This document shows positions 54,160 through 63,900 of a stretch of DNA of 64,000 nucleotides, in pieces. The stretch comes from UBA4416 sp038327195. GTDB taxonomy: Bacteria > Bacteroidota > Bacteroidia > B-17B0 > Aurantibacillaceae. How positions within the stretch are numbered: position 1 is the first letter of the stretch; each line of letters starts with the position of its first letter. The notes under the pieces were generated by a model that was not told the DNA's origin, searched no databases, and saw only the letters and a list, made by a program, of their open reading frames with translations. The position numbers and the translations under genes are program-made. The stretch spans positions 1 through 64,000 of the forward strand of contig JBBQKU010000003.1 in the NCBI GenBank assembly GCA_038327195.1, written 5' to 3'.

Positions 54160-55215
54160 TTAATATTTAGATAATGTGTTTTTAATATCTGCGATTTTTA
54201 CATCACAACATAATTCATAGTGCCCAATATTTTTTGGCAATGCAAAACACAGTTTTTCTCCTTGGTTTTTTTTGTCGTGAAGTAAAAATTCTAGCATCAT
54301 TTTTTTAGTTGATGAAGATAGCTTAATCGTTTTGTAAATTGAATTGATGTAATCTGATATTTCTTTTAATTCTTTATTAGAAAGGCGATTTAAATGCGAA
54401 GCAATTTCTGATTCTAAAATTATTCCAAAGGCAACAGCTTCTCCGTGCAAGATGTCTTTTTTTTGCTTGATTAATGAGCTCTCTAAGGCATGGCCAATAT
54501 TGTGTCCAAAATTTAAACTCTTACGTAAATTCAGTTCATTCAAATCTTTTTTTACAATTGTATTTTTTATTTCAATTGCTTTTAAAATTATATTTTCGGA
54601 ATAAAAGTCCTTGTAAGATTTTAATTTTTTTAATTTTTTCCAAAATTCAATATCTGCTATTAATGCAATTTTAATAATTTCTGCATAGCCGTTTTTTATT
54701 AAACGTTCTGATAATGTTTCTATAAATAATGAATTTACAAACACACCTTTTGGTTCGTATGTTGTTCCAATGTGATTTTTTATTCCTTCAAAATCAACGC
54801 CTGTTTTCCCGCCAACGCTGGCATCAACCATTGATAAAAGTGTAGTAGGAATATTTATAAAATCAATACCTCTTTTAAATGTTGACGCTACAAACCCTCC
54901 TAAATCGCTTATAACGCCACCGCCTAAATTAACTATTAAACTTTTTTTGTCAGCTCCAATGTCTGTTAAAGCACCCCAAACTTGCACACATGTTTCAATT
55001 GTTTTATTTATTTCACCACTTTCTAATTCAATTATTTCGGCTGTCGTTAATGCTTCGCAACCAAATAATAAATTTGATAAACAATATTGACTTGTGTTTT
55101 CGTCACAAATAATAATGTATTTAGTGTATTCTTTTTTTGAAAGAAATTTATTTAACGCATCAAAACTAGCATGCTCAATATGAATATTGTATGTAGTTGA
55201 TTTTATAGTTGGCAT
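54160..55215 (-). CDS. aroB: 3-dehydroquinate synthase
   Basis: 351 residues. Second step of the shikimate pathway: DAHP to 3-dehydroquinate, NAD and metal dependent. Signature NLGGGVISDLGGFVASTFKRGIDFINIPTTLLSMVDASVGGKTGVD and the metal-binding LRKSLNFGHNIGHALES and HGEAVAFGI are intact. Starts 5 bp downstream of the cytochrome gene's stop, so the two are probably cotranscribed despite unrelated roles. Confidence 0.96.
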   Translation of the reverse strand: MPTIKSTTYNIHIEHASFDALNKFLSKKEYTKYIIICDENTSQYCLSNLLFGCEALTTAEIIELESGEINKTIETCVQVWGALTDIGADKKSLIVNLGGGVISDLGGFVASTFKRGIDFINIPTTLLSMVDASVGGKTGVDFEGIKNHIGTTYEPKGVFVNSLFIETLSERLIKNGYAEIIKIALIADIEFWKKLKKLKSYKDFYSENIILKAIEIKNTIVKKDLNELNLRKSLNFGHNIGHALESSLIKQKKDILHGEAVAFGIILESEIASHLNRLSNKELKEISDYINSIYKTIKLSSSTKKMMLEFLLHDKKNQGEKLCFALPKNIGHYELCCDVKIADIKNTLSKY

Positions 55216-55220
55216 AATTA

Positions 55221-57320
55221 TTAAATCAAATTATTTATTTGTACTAAGGCTTGTTTTGCTTGTATATTGTTTGGATTCTTCTTCAACAAACGTAATAAAT
55301 AATTTTGCGATTGTTTGTAATCTTTTTTGTAGGCATAAAAACCAGCAAGATTTAAAAGCAAAGGCTCATAATCAGGATCTAAGGCTAAGGCTTTAAAATA
55401 AAATAGTTCGCAACTTTTTATATCACCTTTGGTTAATTTTATATAACCCAAATTTGTTAAAGCTGAAACATGTTTTGGATATTCGTTTAATAATTCTTGA
55501 TATTCTTTTTCTGCTTCAGCAACTAAACCATTTGATGCTAAAACGGATGCGAGTTTGTTTTTAAAGTCCAATGCTAATGGAGCAAGTGCATTTGCTTTTT
55601 TAAAGTAAATTAAGGCTTTCTCTTTATTGTTTGTATTATAAAATGCTTCTGCTATTCTGTAACTAGTCCATGCATCTTCATTACTAAAAGATGTTTTTAT
55701 TAGTTTTGTGTTTAATAAATAGGGGTCTGTTAACCTATTAACGTATAAAATTATTTGGGTGTAATTCTTTTTTGTAAATTCTAATTGCACTAACAAATGA
55801 ATATTATTTTTTAAATCTTCAATTGTTTTTGTTTTTAAATAAGTGCTTGCACTATCTAAGTAATATGGCTTTTGCTCAAATTTTTCGTATTGATTTAAAT
55901 AGGCTTTTGCTTTGGTGTATGAGCTCGGATTTTTTTCGTTGATAGCATATAATCCTATAAATTCTTTTAGCGCTTGCTTATCTTTTTTTGTAATTGGTTT
56001 TCTAATAAAGTGATCATGCACGGTAACATGCGGTATATCAATCGATCCAGATTTTGGCATGTGACAGCTTACACAATTCGATGTTTTGATAATCCCTTTT
56101 TTACTGCAAACCAGTTTTGTCCCTTCAGTCCCTTTCTTCTCTTTAATCCCTTTGGTCGCTTCATAATGGCAATTATTACAAGCATCATTAAATACATTTG
56201 GGTTTGTTTCTTTAACACTCACATGAGGATTATGACAAGTTACACAGGTTAAAGCATCCTTATACGGTTTTAATTTATTGATATTATCGGTGGCTGAGGC
56301 TCTCGAAGAAGCCCTTTCCATTGACTTAATAAAACATTGACTTTGCTTTAGTCTATCTGCATGCGAAGCCATAATAAATTCATCATCAGCATTTTTATAT
56401 TTAGGTAAAAACACGGTCATATAATTACTCAATTTCATTCCAGGTTTAAAATCATAAAAAGACTTCCCTTCTTTTAATATCGTATTTCCTTGCAAGTGAC
56501 AGCGCTGACAAATATCAAATTGAGCGTCAATACTTAATTTTGCTGGGTTTACAATACTGTAATCAATATATTTTGACGTGTCAATTTTCGTTCCCGTTTG
56601 TCTTTGTGCAACATGTATACTGCCTGGGCCATGGCAACGTTCGCAGTTTATGCCTTCAGGCACAGCTGTAAATTTATTTTCAGAACCCAAAACAAATTCA
56701 GGATAATTATTATGACAACTCATACATTCTAATCCAATTTTACGAGTAAATCGAGTGTTATGGCCATCTTCAAAGCCTGGTGGTAAATCCCATTTTTGTT
56801 TTTGCGAATAAAATGTCATTGGCATTTGATTTAAATAACCGTTAACAGATTGTATGTGCGAATTTGTATGTTGTCCTGAACCAATTATATAATTAACTGT
56901 TTCAATGCGTTTGTAAATGGTATCTTTTCCTGTTAATCTATATTCTAAAAATTGTAAATTCTCTTTCTCCCAATACGCTTTGTAGTAATAGTCGCCAATT
57001 TTATCATATATAGCTGCATGTTTATAATCTCCGACCGATTTCGTTTTTGAAGCAACATCAAAACTTTTACCCATTCCAGTTTTAATGTATGTGTTATAAA
57101 TATCTTGATGACATAATTTACACGTATTTATTCCTACGTATTTTGCCGAATCAGAATGATTTAAATAAAGGAGGCTGTCAATTTTTTTAACTTGTGTTTT
57201 TTTTGGTTCTGAGTTTTGGTCGCAAGAACTTAATATAATTCCAATAAGAAAAAGTAATGAATAAATTATGGTTTTAAAAAACTTCAAAATAATTAGAAAT
57301 ATATTTTTCAAAATTAACAT
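55221..57320 (-). CDS. Seven-haem cytochrome c lipoprotein with TPR repeats
   Basis: 699 residues. Lipobox IILSSC gives a lipidated Cys at residue 33. CxxCH sites are CKLCH (67-71), CMSCH, CERCH, CQRCH, CVTCH, CNNCH and CVSCH, seven in all over about residues 67-420. The C-terminal 250 residues are TPR-like (AYYNTNNKEKALIYFKKANALAPLA, PKHVSALTNLGYIKLTKGD, DPDYEPLLLNLAGFYAYKKDYKQS). Family members are predicted periplasmic electron carriers in Bacteroidota and Planctomycetes. Residues about 333-345 (ERASSRASATDN) look like an in-frame insertion that carries the 11-nt motif of the rpoB-rpoC hairpin. Coupled to aroB. Confidence 0.87.
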   Translation of the reverse strand: MLILKNIFLIILKFFKTIIYSLLFLIGIILSSCDQNSEPKKTQVKKIDSLLYLNHSDSAKYVGINTCKLCHQDIYNTYIKTGMGKSFDVASKTKSVGDYKHAAIYDKIGDYYYKAYWEKENLQFLEYRLTGKDTIYKRIETVNYIIGSGQHTNSHIQSVNGYLNQMPMTFYSQKQKWDLPPGFEDGHNTRFTRKIGLECMSCHNNYPEFVLGSENKFTAVPEGINCERCHGPGSIHVAQRQTGTKIDTSKYIDYSIVNPAKLSIDAQFDICQRCHLQGNTILKEGKSFYDFKPGMKLSNYMTVFLPKYKNADDEFIMASHADRLKQSQCFIKSMERASSRASATDNINKLKPYKDALTCVTCHNPHVSVKETNPNVFNDACNNCHYEATKGIKEKKGTEGTKLVCSKKGIIKTSNCVSCHMPKSGSIDIPHVTVHDHFIRKPITKKDKQALKEFIGLYAINEKNPSSYTKAKAYLNQYEKFEQKPYYLDSASTYLKTKTIEDLKNNIHLLVQLEFTKKNYTQIILYVNRLTDPYLLNTKLIKTSFSNEDAWTSYRIAEAFYNTNNKEKALIYFKKANALAPLALDFKNKLASVLASNGLVAEAEKEYQELLNEYPKHVSALTNLGYIKLTKGDIKSCELFYFKALALDPDYEPLLLNLAGFYAYKKDYKQSQNYLLRLLKKNPNNIQAKQALVQINNLI
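56292..56313. repeat. Motif GAGGCTCTCGA inside the cytochrome gene
   Basis: GGCT 56292-56295 and AGCC 56310-56313 surround GAGGCTCTCGAAGA. The first 11 bases of the loop equal the hairpin loop at 2833-2843. Read on the coding strand it contributes the Ser/Arg/Ala-rich stretch. Confidence 0.6.
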
Positions 57321-57415
57321 AACAATTTATAAATCGGATAAATTGTATTTTTAGACCCAAAAGCGTTAAATTAACAGTTATTTAACCTCAAATACTACAT
57401 TTTCAATAAGATAAA

Positions 57416-57446
57416 TTGTTTTACGGGATAAATTTCACTACTTTTG
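57416..57446 (+). promoter_or_regulatory. Promoter of typA
   Basis: TTG at 57416-57418 and TACTTTTG at 57439-57446, separated by 20 bp, matching the Bacteroidota pattern TTG-N(17-23)-TAnnTTTG. The ATG is 20 bp downstream. Confidence 0.75.
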
Positions 57447-57465
57447 CACCCTTAAAAAAACAAAC

Positions 57466-59277
57466 ATGTCTGAAATTAGAAACATTGCCATTATTGCCCA
57501 TGTCGATCACGGGAAAACTACTTTAGTAGATAAAATTTTACACCAGTGTAATTTATTTAGAGAAAATCAAGCCTCTGGTGAATTAATCCTTGATAACAAC
57601 GACTTAGAGCGTGAACGTGGTATTACCATTTTGGCTAAAAACGTTTCAGTTATGTATAAAGGAACTAAAATTAACATCATTGACACACCAGGCCATGCTG
57701 ATTTTGGAGGTGAAGTTGAACGTACATTAAATATGGCGGATGGTGTAATTTTATTAGTTGATGCTTTTGAAGGGCCAATGCCACAAACGCGTTTTGTAAC
57801 TCAAAAAGCTATTGCTGCAGGTAAAAAAGCGATTGTAGTTATTAATAAAGTTGATAAACCAAACTGTCGTCCTGACGAAGTGCATGATCAAGTTTTCGAC
57901 TTATTTTTTAACTTAGATGCTTCTGAAGATCAATTAAATTTCCCAACAGTATTTGGTTCAAGTAAAAATGGTTGGATGGGTCCTGATTATAAAACTGCAA
58001 CAACTGATGTTACTTATTTATTAGATACTATTTTAGAAAACATTCCTACAGCTCCTGAGCGTGTTGGAACCTTACAAATTCAAATTACATCTTTAGATTA
58101 TTCTTCTTTTATTGGTCGTATAGCCGTTGGTCGTGTTTTCCGTGGAATTATTAAAGAAAACATGCCAGTATCAGTTGTAAAACGTGATGGTAGAATTCAA
58201 AAATCTCGTATTAAAGAATTATATGTATTTGAAGGTTTAGGAAAGGTTAAAGTTACTGAAGTTCAAACTGGGGATATATGTGCATTTACAGGTATTGAAG
58301 GATTCGAAATTGGTGATACAGTTGCTGATTTTGAAAACCCAGAAGCTATGCCATTAATGAAAATTGATGAACCAACAATGAGTATGTTGTTTACTATTAA
58401 CAACTCTCCTTTCTTTGGTAAAGATGGTAAATTTGTTACATCTCGTCACTTACGTGATCGTTTATTTAAAGAATTAGAAAAAAACTTAGCAATGCGTGTT
58501 GAAGAAACAGCATCACCTGATTCTTATTTAGTATTTGGTCGTGGTATTCTTCATTTATCTGTTTTAATTGAAACGATGCGTCGCGAGGGGTATGAGTTAC
58601 AATTAGGTCAACCACAAGTTATTGTTAAAGAAATTGATGGTAAAAAATGTGAGCCAATTGAGGTATTATCAGTAGATGTTCCTCAAGAATCTGCATCAAA
58701 AGTAATTGATTTAGTAACTCAACGTAAAGGTAGTTTAATGCTAATGGAAGCAAAAGGAGATTTAACTCATATTGAGTTTGAAATCCCAGCTCGTGGTATT
58801 ATTGGCTTACGTAACAATGTTTTAACTGCAACAGCAGGTGAGGCAATTATGGCTCATCGTTTTAAAGATTATGAACCTTGGAAAGGCCCAATTCCTAGCC
58901 GTATTGCTGGTGTATTAATCTCTAAAGATAAAGGAACTGCGGTAGCTTATTCAATTGATAAATTACAAGATCGTGGTAAGTTTTTTGTTGAAGCAGGTGA
59001 CGAAATTTATCCAGGTATGATTATCGGAGAACATATTCGTCCTGATGATTTAGTTGTAAATATTTGTACTGAAAAACAATTAACAAACATGCGTGCATCT
59101 GGTACAGATGACAAAATGCGTATTGTTCCAAAAATTAATTTCAGTTTAGAAGAAGCAATGGAATATATTCAAGGTGATGAATATGTTGAAATTACTCCTA
59201 CTTTTATTCGTCTTCGTAAAATTTACTTAGATGAAAACGAACGTAAACGTTTCGGTAAACAATTAGTAAATAGCTAG
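57466..59277 (+). CDS. typA: Translational GTPase TypA/BipA
   Basis: 603 residues, full length. Ribosome-binding GTPase needed for growth under stress and for large-subunit assembly at low temperature. G1 AHVDHGKTT (about 11-19), switch region RERGITI, G3 DTPGHADF, G4 NKVD, then domains II, III and V, and the family C-terminal domain (DRGKFFVEAGDEIYPGMIIGEHIR). Single gene with its own promoter and terminator. Confidence 0.97.
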   Translation: MSEIRNIAIIAHVDHGKTTLVDKILHQCNLFRENQASGELILDNNDLERERGITILAKNVSVMYKGTKINIIDTPGHADFGGEVERTLNMADGVILLVDAFEGPMPQTRFVTQKAIAAGKKAIVVINKVDKPNCRPDEVHDQVFDLFFNLDASEDQLNFPTVFGSSKNGWMGPDYKTATTDVTYLLDTILENIPTAPERVGTLQIQITSLDYSSFIGRIAVGRVFRGIIKENMPVSVVKRDGRIQKSRIKELYVFEGLGKVKVTEVQTGDICAFTGIEGFEIGDTVADFENPEAMPLMKIDEPTMSMLFTINNSPFFGKDGKFVTSRHLRDRLFKELEKNLAMRVEETASPDSYLVFGRGILHLSVLIETMRREGYELQLGQPQVIVKEIDGKKCEPIEVLSVDVPQESASKVIDLVTQRKGSLMLMEAKGDLTHIEFEIPARGIIGLRNNVLTATAGEAIMAHRFKDYEPWKGPIPSRIAGVLISKDKGTAVAYSIDKLQDRGKFFVEAGDEIYPGMIIGEHIRPDDLVVNICTEKQLTNMRASGTDDKMRIVPKINFSLEEAMEYIQGDEYVEITPTFIRLRKIYLDENERKRFGKQLVNS

Positions 59278-59292
59278 TCGTTTTTTAATTTT

Positions 59293-59329
59293 AAAAAGCC
59301 TTGAAAATATAAAATTTTCAAGGCTTTTT
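59293..59329 (+). terminator. Terminator of typA
   Basis: A perfect 16-bp stem: AAAAAGCCTTGAAAAT (59293-59308) with 59314-59329, loop ATAAA, T-rich 3' side. Could also act on the opposite strand. Confidence 0.93.
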
Positions 59330-59479
59330 ACGTTTAGTAAATTTTTATTTTTGAGTTTCCTCAGTAACTAAATTATTCAATATTAATAGGCCTTCCGATG
59401 TGTTATTTCAAAATAACAAATAAATTACTAGAATTTTATAAAAACGTATTTGTGCCTTGCGTTAAAACTAACGCATATA

Positions 59480-59632
59480 TTAGTAATAGTGCGGTAGAGG
59501 TGGACGAAAGGAGCGAAATTTTGTTTTTATAGCAATTAGTGGGCAGGTTTTCCTAGCGAATAAAAACAAAATATGGCTTTCGTCCTTGACTTTTTTTGTT
59601 TCTTTTTTTCGTCAAGGAAAAAAAGAAAAAAG
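59480..59632 (+). repeat. Structured dispersed repeat, copy B
   Basis: It starts TTAGTAATAGTGCGG. P1: GGACGAAAG 59502-59510 with CTTTCGTCC 59577-59585 (perfect). P2: ATTTTGTTTTTAT 59518-59530 with ATAAAAACAAAAT 59560-59572 (perfect). Apical part GCAGGTTTTCCTAGCGA. P3: TTTCTTTTTTTC 59599-59610 with GAAAAAAAGAAA 59617-59628; the loop GTCAAG can pair with CTTGAC 59585-59590. Same order and similar spacing as copy A at 29104-29250, with different bases in the stems. Confidence 0.82.
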
Positions 59633-59767
59633 AAGCTGAGTTTATGAGGAAGCTCTATTTATGAAGCAAGGTATAATCCCAAATTCACAACACCAACTCC
59701 CATTTCGTAATACCAAATTCGTATATTCGCACTTTATAAAAAATTTTATAATTCTTTTTAAACTTAT

Positions 59768-60217
59768 ATGAAGCCATCATTTGATGAAATTTACATGGAG
59801 CTTGCTGAAAAATTAGCATTGCGTTCACATTGCGTTAAAGCCCAAGTAGGAGCAGTTTTAACTAAGGATACGCGCATAGTTTCATTAGGTTATAACGGCC
59901 CGCCTGCAGGAACTCATAATTGCGACATTGAATGGCCTCATGATGGTTGTCCGAGAGATAGCAAGGGAAGTTGTTCGTTAGCGCTACATGCTGAGCAAAA
60001 CGCTATATTATATGCTGTAAAAAACAATACGGCTATTGAAGGATCTACACTTTATGTCACACTTTCACCCTGCATAGCTTGTGCTCGTGTAATTTATACA
60101 ACAGGAATAAAAAAAGTATATTTTAAACATAGTTATGCTGATTTTAAAAAAATTCCAACTGATGAAGGTGTTGAATTTCTTAGGAAATTTGGTGTAGAGG
60201 TAATTCATTATAAGTAA
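59768..60217 (+). CDS. dCMP deaminase family protein
   Basis: 149 residues. Converts dCMP to dUMP for thymidylate synthesis (or is the related ComEB). Zinc site: LHAEQNAILYA (HAE, about 74-76) and SPCIACARVIY (PCxxC). MKPSFDEIYMELAEKLALRSHCVKAQVGAVLTKD and LGYNGPPAGTHNCD are typical of the family. The basic exported protein gene follows 21 bp downstream on the same strand. Confidence 0.93.
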   Translation: MKPSFDEIYMELAEKLALRSHCVKAQVGAVLTKDTRIVSLGYNGPPAGTHNCDIEWPHDGCPRDSKGSCSLALHAEQNAILYAVKNNTAIEGSTLYVTLSPCIACARVIYTTGIKKVYFKHSYADFKKIPTDEGVEFLRKFGVEVIHYK

Positions 60218-60238
60218 AATTTTTAATAAAATAAATTT

Positions 60239-60610
60239 ATGTTTTTAAGATTCATTAGTTCACTTTTTATTATTTGTTTTTTTCAAAACACATTACTTGC
60301 TCAGGATGGTGGCGGTCCTCCAAAACAGGATCAATCCATAAAAAGTAAACGCAAACTAAGAAAAGCAGATAAAAAAAAGTGGAAAGAAGATAGAGCTGCA
60401 AAACGCGCTGAAGAAAAAAAAATAAAAGCACATCATAAACGGATACAAACAAAAGAAGTGCGTAAGCGTATGAAACGCAGTAAAAATAAGTCTCAGGCTA
60501 TAAGAGCAAACAAACGCGAGCCTTTTTTTAAACGATTATTTAATAAACAAGGAAAGCGTAAAACTGCAAAACAACATAAGGAAAGAGCTTCACAAGTCAA
60601 GCAGAATTAA
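60239..60610 (+). CDS. Small exported Lys/Arg-rich protein
   Basis: 123 residues. Signal peptide to about residue 21 (LFIICFFQNTLLAQ-D). The mature part is extremely basic (KSKRKLRKADKKKWKEDRAAKRAEEKK and similar), low complexity and predicted helical or disordered. No domain recognised. Proteins of this composition occur in many Bacteroidota with unknown function; nucleic-acid or envelope-polyanion binding would fit the charge but is not shown. The frame, signal peptide and short spacing behind the deaminase support a real gene. Confidence 0.7.
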   Translation: MFLRFISSLFIICFFQNTLLAQDGGGPPKQDQSIKSKRKLRKADKKKWKEDRAAKRAEEKKIKAHHKRIQTKEVRKRMKRSKNKSQAIRANKREPFFKRLFNKQGKRKTAKQHKERASQVKQN

Positions 60611-60932
60611 AATTATTTTTCAAATTTAAACTGTAACAAAAACCTGAATTCTTTTATTTGCAACTGAGCTTTCAACCACTTATTGATTTAAATTGACCAC
60701 TTATCAAAAACTAACCCCCATTTAATAGAACAAAGAAAGTTGAAACACAGTTTCTTCCTAATATTGTGTTAATTCTTGTTAAGTTTAGCACCCTTTAACA
60801 AGAAAAAATTGGAAAATAACATTCACAGTATCAATTTATTACAAAAAACACACATAAAAACTTGCACCAATAAGCTTTGGTTTATATATTTATCGGCTCG
60901 AATAAACTGAACTTTAATTTAAAACTATCAAT
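60611..60932 (+). promoter_or_regulatory. Control region of the TonB-dependent receptor gene
   Basis: 322 bp without a gene. Contains the CCACTT pair with 21-bp spacing (60676-60702), a 10-bp inverted repeat TTCTTGTTAA / TTAACAAGAA (60773-60804), and a possible promoter TTG 60862-60864, 20 bp, TATATTTA 60885-60892 (one mismatch to TAnnTTTG), 41 bp before the ATG. Confidence 0.55.
60676..60702 (+). promoter_or_regulatory. CCACTT direct repeat with 21-bp spacing before the receptor gene
   Basis: CCACTT at 60676 and 60697. The spacer ATTGATTTAAATTGA is clearly related to the one at 30159-30173 before exbB, and similarity extends a few bases upstream (TTTC). Confidence 0.5.
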
Positions 60933-63900
60933 ATGTTAAGAAAAATTTACCTATCAATCGTAACTCTTTTTATTTCAAGTGTAGCGTTATTGGCTCAAAC
61001 GCCAGGCTCTATAAAGGTTTTATTAAAAGATAAAACTAATGGTGAAGCAATTCCGTTTGCAAATGTTGTTGCATACCAAGGTGGAGTTCAAGTTGCAGTT
61101 GGTACTACTGATATGGATGGTTATGCTATGATAAAGCCATTAAACCCAGGAAAATATGACGTTAAAGGTGTTTATGTAGGTTATCAAGCTAAGGAAATTA
61201 AAGGTGTAACCGTTACTGAATCTAAAACATCATATATTACTATTGATTTAGAAAGTGGCGAAGGCGTTAAATTAGATGAAGTTGAAATTGTAGCTTATCA
61301 AGAACCATTAATTGATCCTGATACTAAATCGGGAGGAACTGTTACTCGTGAAGAATACCAAAACATGGCTACTAAAAATATTAATTCAGTAGCTGCTACA
61401 ACTGCAGGGGTTTTTCAAGCTGACGAAGGAGGTTCTTTAAATGTGAGGGGTGGTCGTTCAAACAACACAACTTATTTTGTAGATGGTGTTAAAGTAATTG
61501 GTGGAATGGGTGTTCCTCAGCAAGGTGTTGAACAAGTTAATGTAATATTAGGTGGTTTACCAGCTCAATATGGTGATGCAACATCAGGTGTAATTTCTGT
61601 AACTACTCGTGGACCACAACCTAAATTTTTTGGAGGAGTCGAATTAATTTCTTCTCAATTAACTGATAAATATGGCTATAACTCTTTAGGTTTTTCTTTA
61701 GGAGGACCAGTATGGCAAAAGAAAGATTCTGCAGGCAACAAAACACCTGTGATTGGGTTTATTTTATCTGGTCAAGGTACTTATGAAAAAGATCCGACCC
61801 CTTCTTATAATAAAATATATAAATTAAAAGATGATAAATTAAAGGAAATTGAAACAAGCCCATTAGTTGTTGCACCATCTGGTAAAGGATTTAATCCTGC
61901 TTTATATTATGTAACTGAAGGTGATTTTGATCGCGTTAAAGCTCGTCAAAATGTTGCTAGTCGTGGTATTCAATTAAATGGAAAATTAGATTTTAAAATT
62001 ACCCCTAACACAAATTTAACGTTAGGTGGAGCTTTTGATTATGGTAATGCTCACTCTTATGTTTACGAATACTCTTTGTATAACGCTCAAAACAATCCTC
62101 AAACTATTAATACAACTTACAGAGCTTACGCTAACATTCGTCAAAAGTTTGGTACCGTTCAAAATGGTGTAGAAAAGGAGAAATCACAATCAATTATTTC
62201 TAATGCCTTTTTTACTTTTCTTGCTTCGTATGAGAAATCAAAAAGTAAAACTCAGGATGACTCACATAAAGATAAGATTTTTAATTATGGTTATATTGGT
62301 AAATTTAATGTAACAGCTGATACCGGATTATCTAATTATATTAATGTATATGCAGGTACAGATAGTTCTTATTGGCAATATACTGGACGTTCATTAAGTC
62401 CAGTTACTTTCGAAAGAAGTGAAACTAATGCAACTGCAGCTAACTATACTTCTCAAGTTTTTGATTATTACGGTAGTTTACCAACAATACAAAATGTGCA
62501 AAGTAATTTTGGTTTTATTAATGGCGATAGACCAACAAACATTTATAGTTTATTTTCTGCAACAGGGCGACAATATAATGGGTATACTAAAACAGATAAT
62601 TCACAATTACGTTTTGCTTCAAATTTTTCTGCTGATATAAAAAATCACTCCTTAATGATTGGGGTTGAATATGATCAAAGAAATAACACAGGATACTCAG
62701 TATATCCAATCGGGTTATGGACTCGTATGCGTGAAATCACAAATACGCACTTAACTACTTTAGATACAAAAAACAGCATTTTAGTTCCTGAATTAAGTGG
62801 TACAGAAAATCATTATTATTCTAACTATGTTTATAATGCTGAAACACAAAGTCAATTTGATAAGTCTTTAAGAGAGCAAATGGGTTTAGCGGCAAATAAT
62901 CAATCATATATTAATACTGACGGTTTAAATCCTGACGATTTGAAACTAAGTATGTTTAGCGCATCTGATTTATTATTTAAAGGTGTTAATCCATTAGTTG
63001 ATTATTATGGTTACGATTATTTAGGAAATAAAGACAACACAAATACATCTTTAGATCGTTTTTTAAATAAAAAAGATGCAAATGGAAACCAAACATTAAA
63101 TGCTGGTGGATTTAAACCAATTTATGTTTCAGGTTATATCCAAGATAAATTTGACTTTAAAGATATAAAGTTCAACGTTGGTGTTCGTGTTGACCGTTTC
63201 GATGCAAATCAAAAAGTATTAAAAGATCAATACCTATTTCACGAAGCATATACGGCTGGCGAGAAGTCTGAAGGCAGACCTGATAACATTAAAGACAATT
63301 TTGTTGTTTATGTTGATGATAATAAAAGTTCAAATCCAAGAATTACAGGCTATAGAGATGGAAAAACTTGGTATAACGTTGAGGGAAAAGAAATCTCTGA
63401 TCCAACTGGACTTGCAGTGGATGGAAAAGTATCGCCTTGGTTAAAAGATGCTGATTTTGCTTCAAAAAATGCATTTAGTGTTAATGCGTTTAAAGATTAC
63501 AAACCACAAATTAATGTAATGCCTCGTGTTGCATTTTCATTTCCAATATCTGATGTTGCAGGCTTTTTTGCTCATTATGACGTGTTAACTCAGCGTCCTA
63601 CTGGTATTGATATGCGTTTTGATCCGAAAGATTATTATTTTATTGGTTCTACTTCGAGTTTACCTTTTATTACAAACTCAAACTTGGCTCCTGAAAAAAC
63701 AATCGATTATGAATTAGGATATAACCAAATATTAAATGAAAAGAAAAATGCAGTTTTAAAATTAACAGCATTCTATAAAGAAATGAGAAATCAAGTAACG
63801 ATTGTTAACGTTACTCAAGCTTATCCTAAATCTTATACTACTTATGCTAATCAAGATTTTGGTACAGTAAAAGGTTTGTCTTTAGAATTCCAAATGCGTC

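Larger units (their letters stand above)
59278..59767. other. Gap with terminator and structured repeat copy B
   Basis: 490 bp without a gene. Contains the typA terminator (59293-59329), then about 150 bp with no recognisable signal, then repeat copy B (59480-59632). The last 130 bp are AT-rich and hold the presumed promoter for the deaminase; no sharp match was found. Confidence 0.7.

Noticed and set aside
62419..62640. Open frame of 73 codons
   Set aside because: Lies inside the TonB-dependent receptor gene in another frame.
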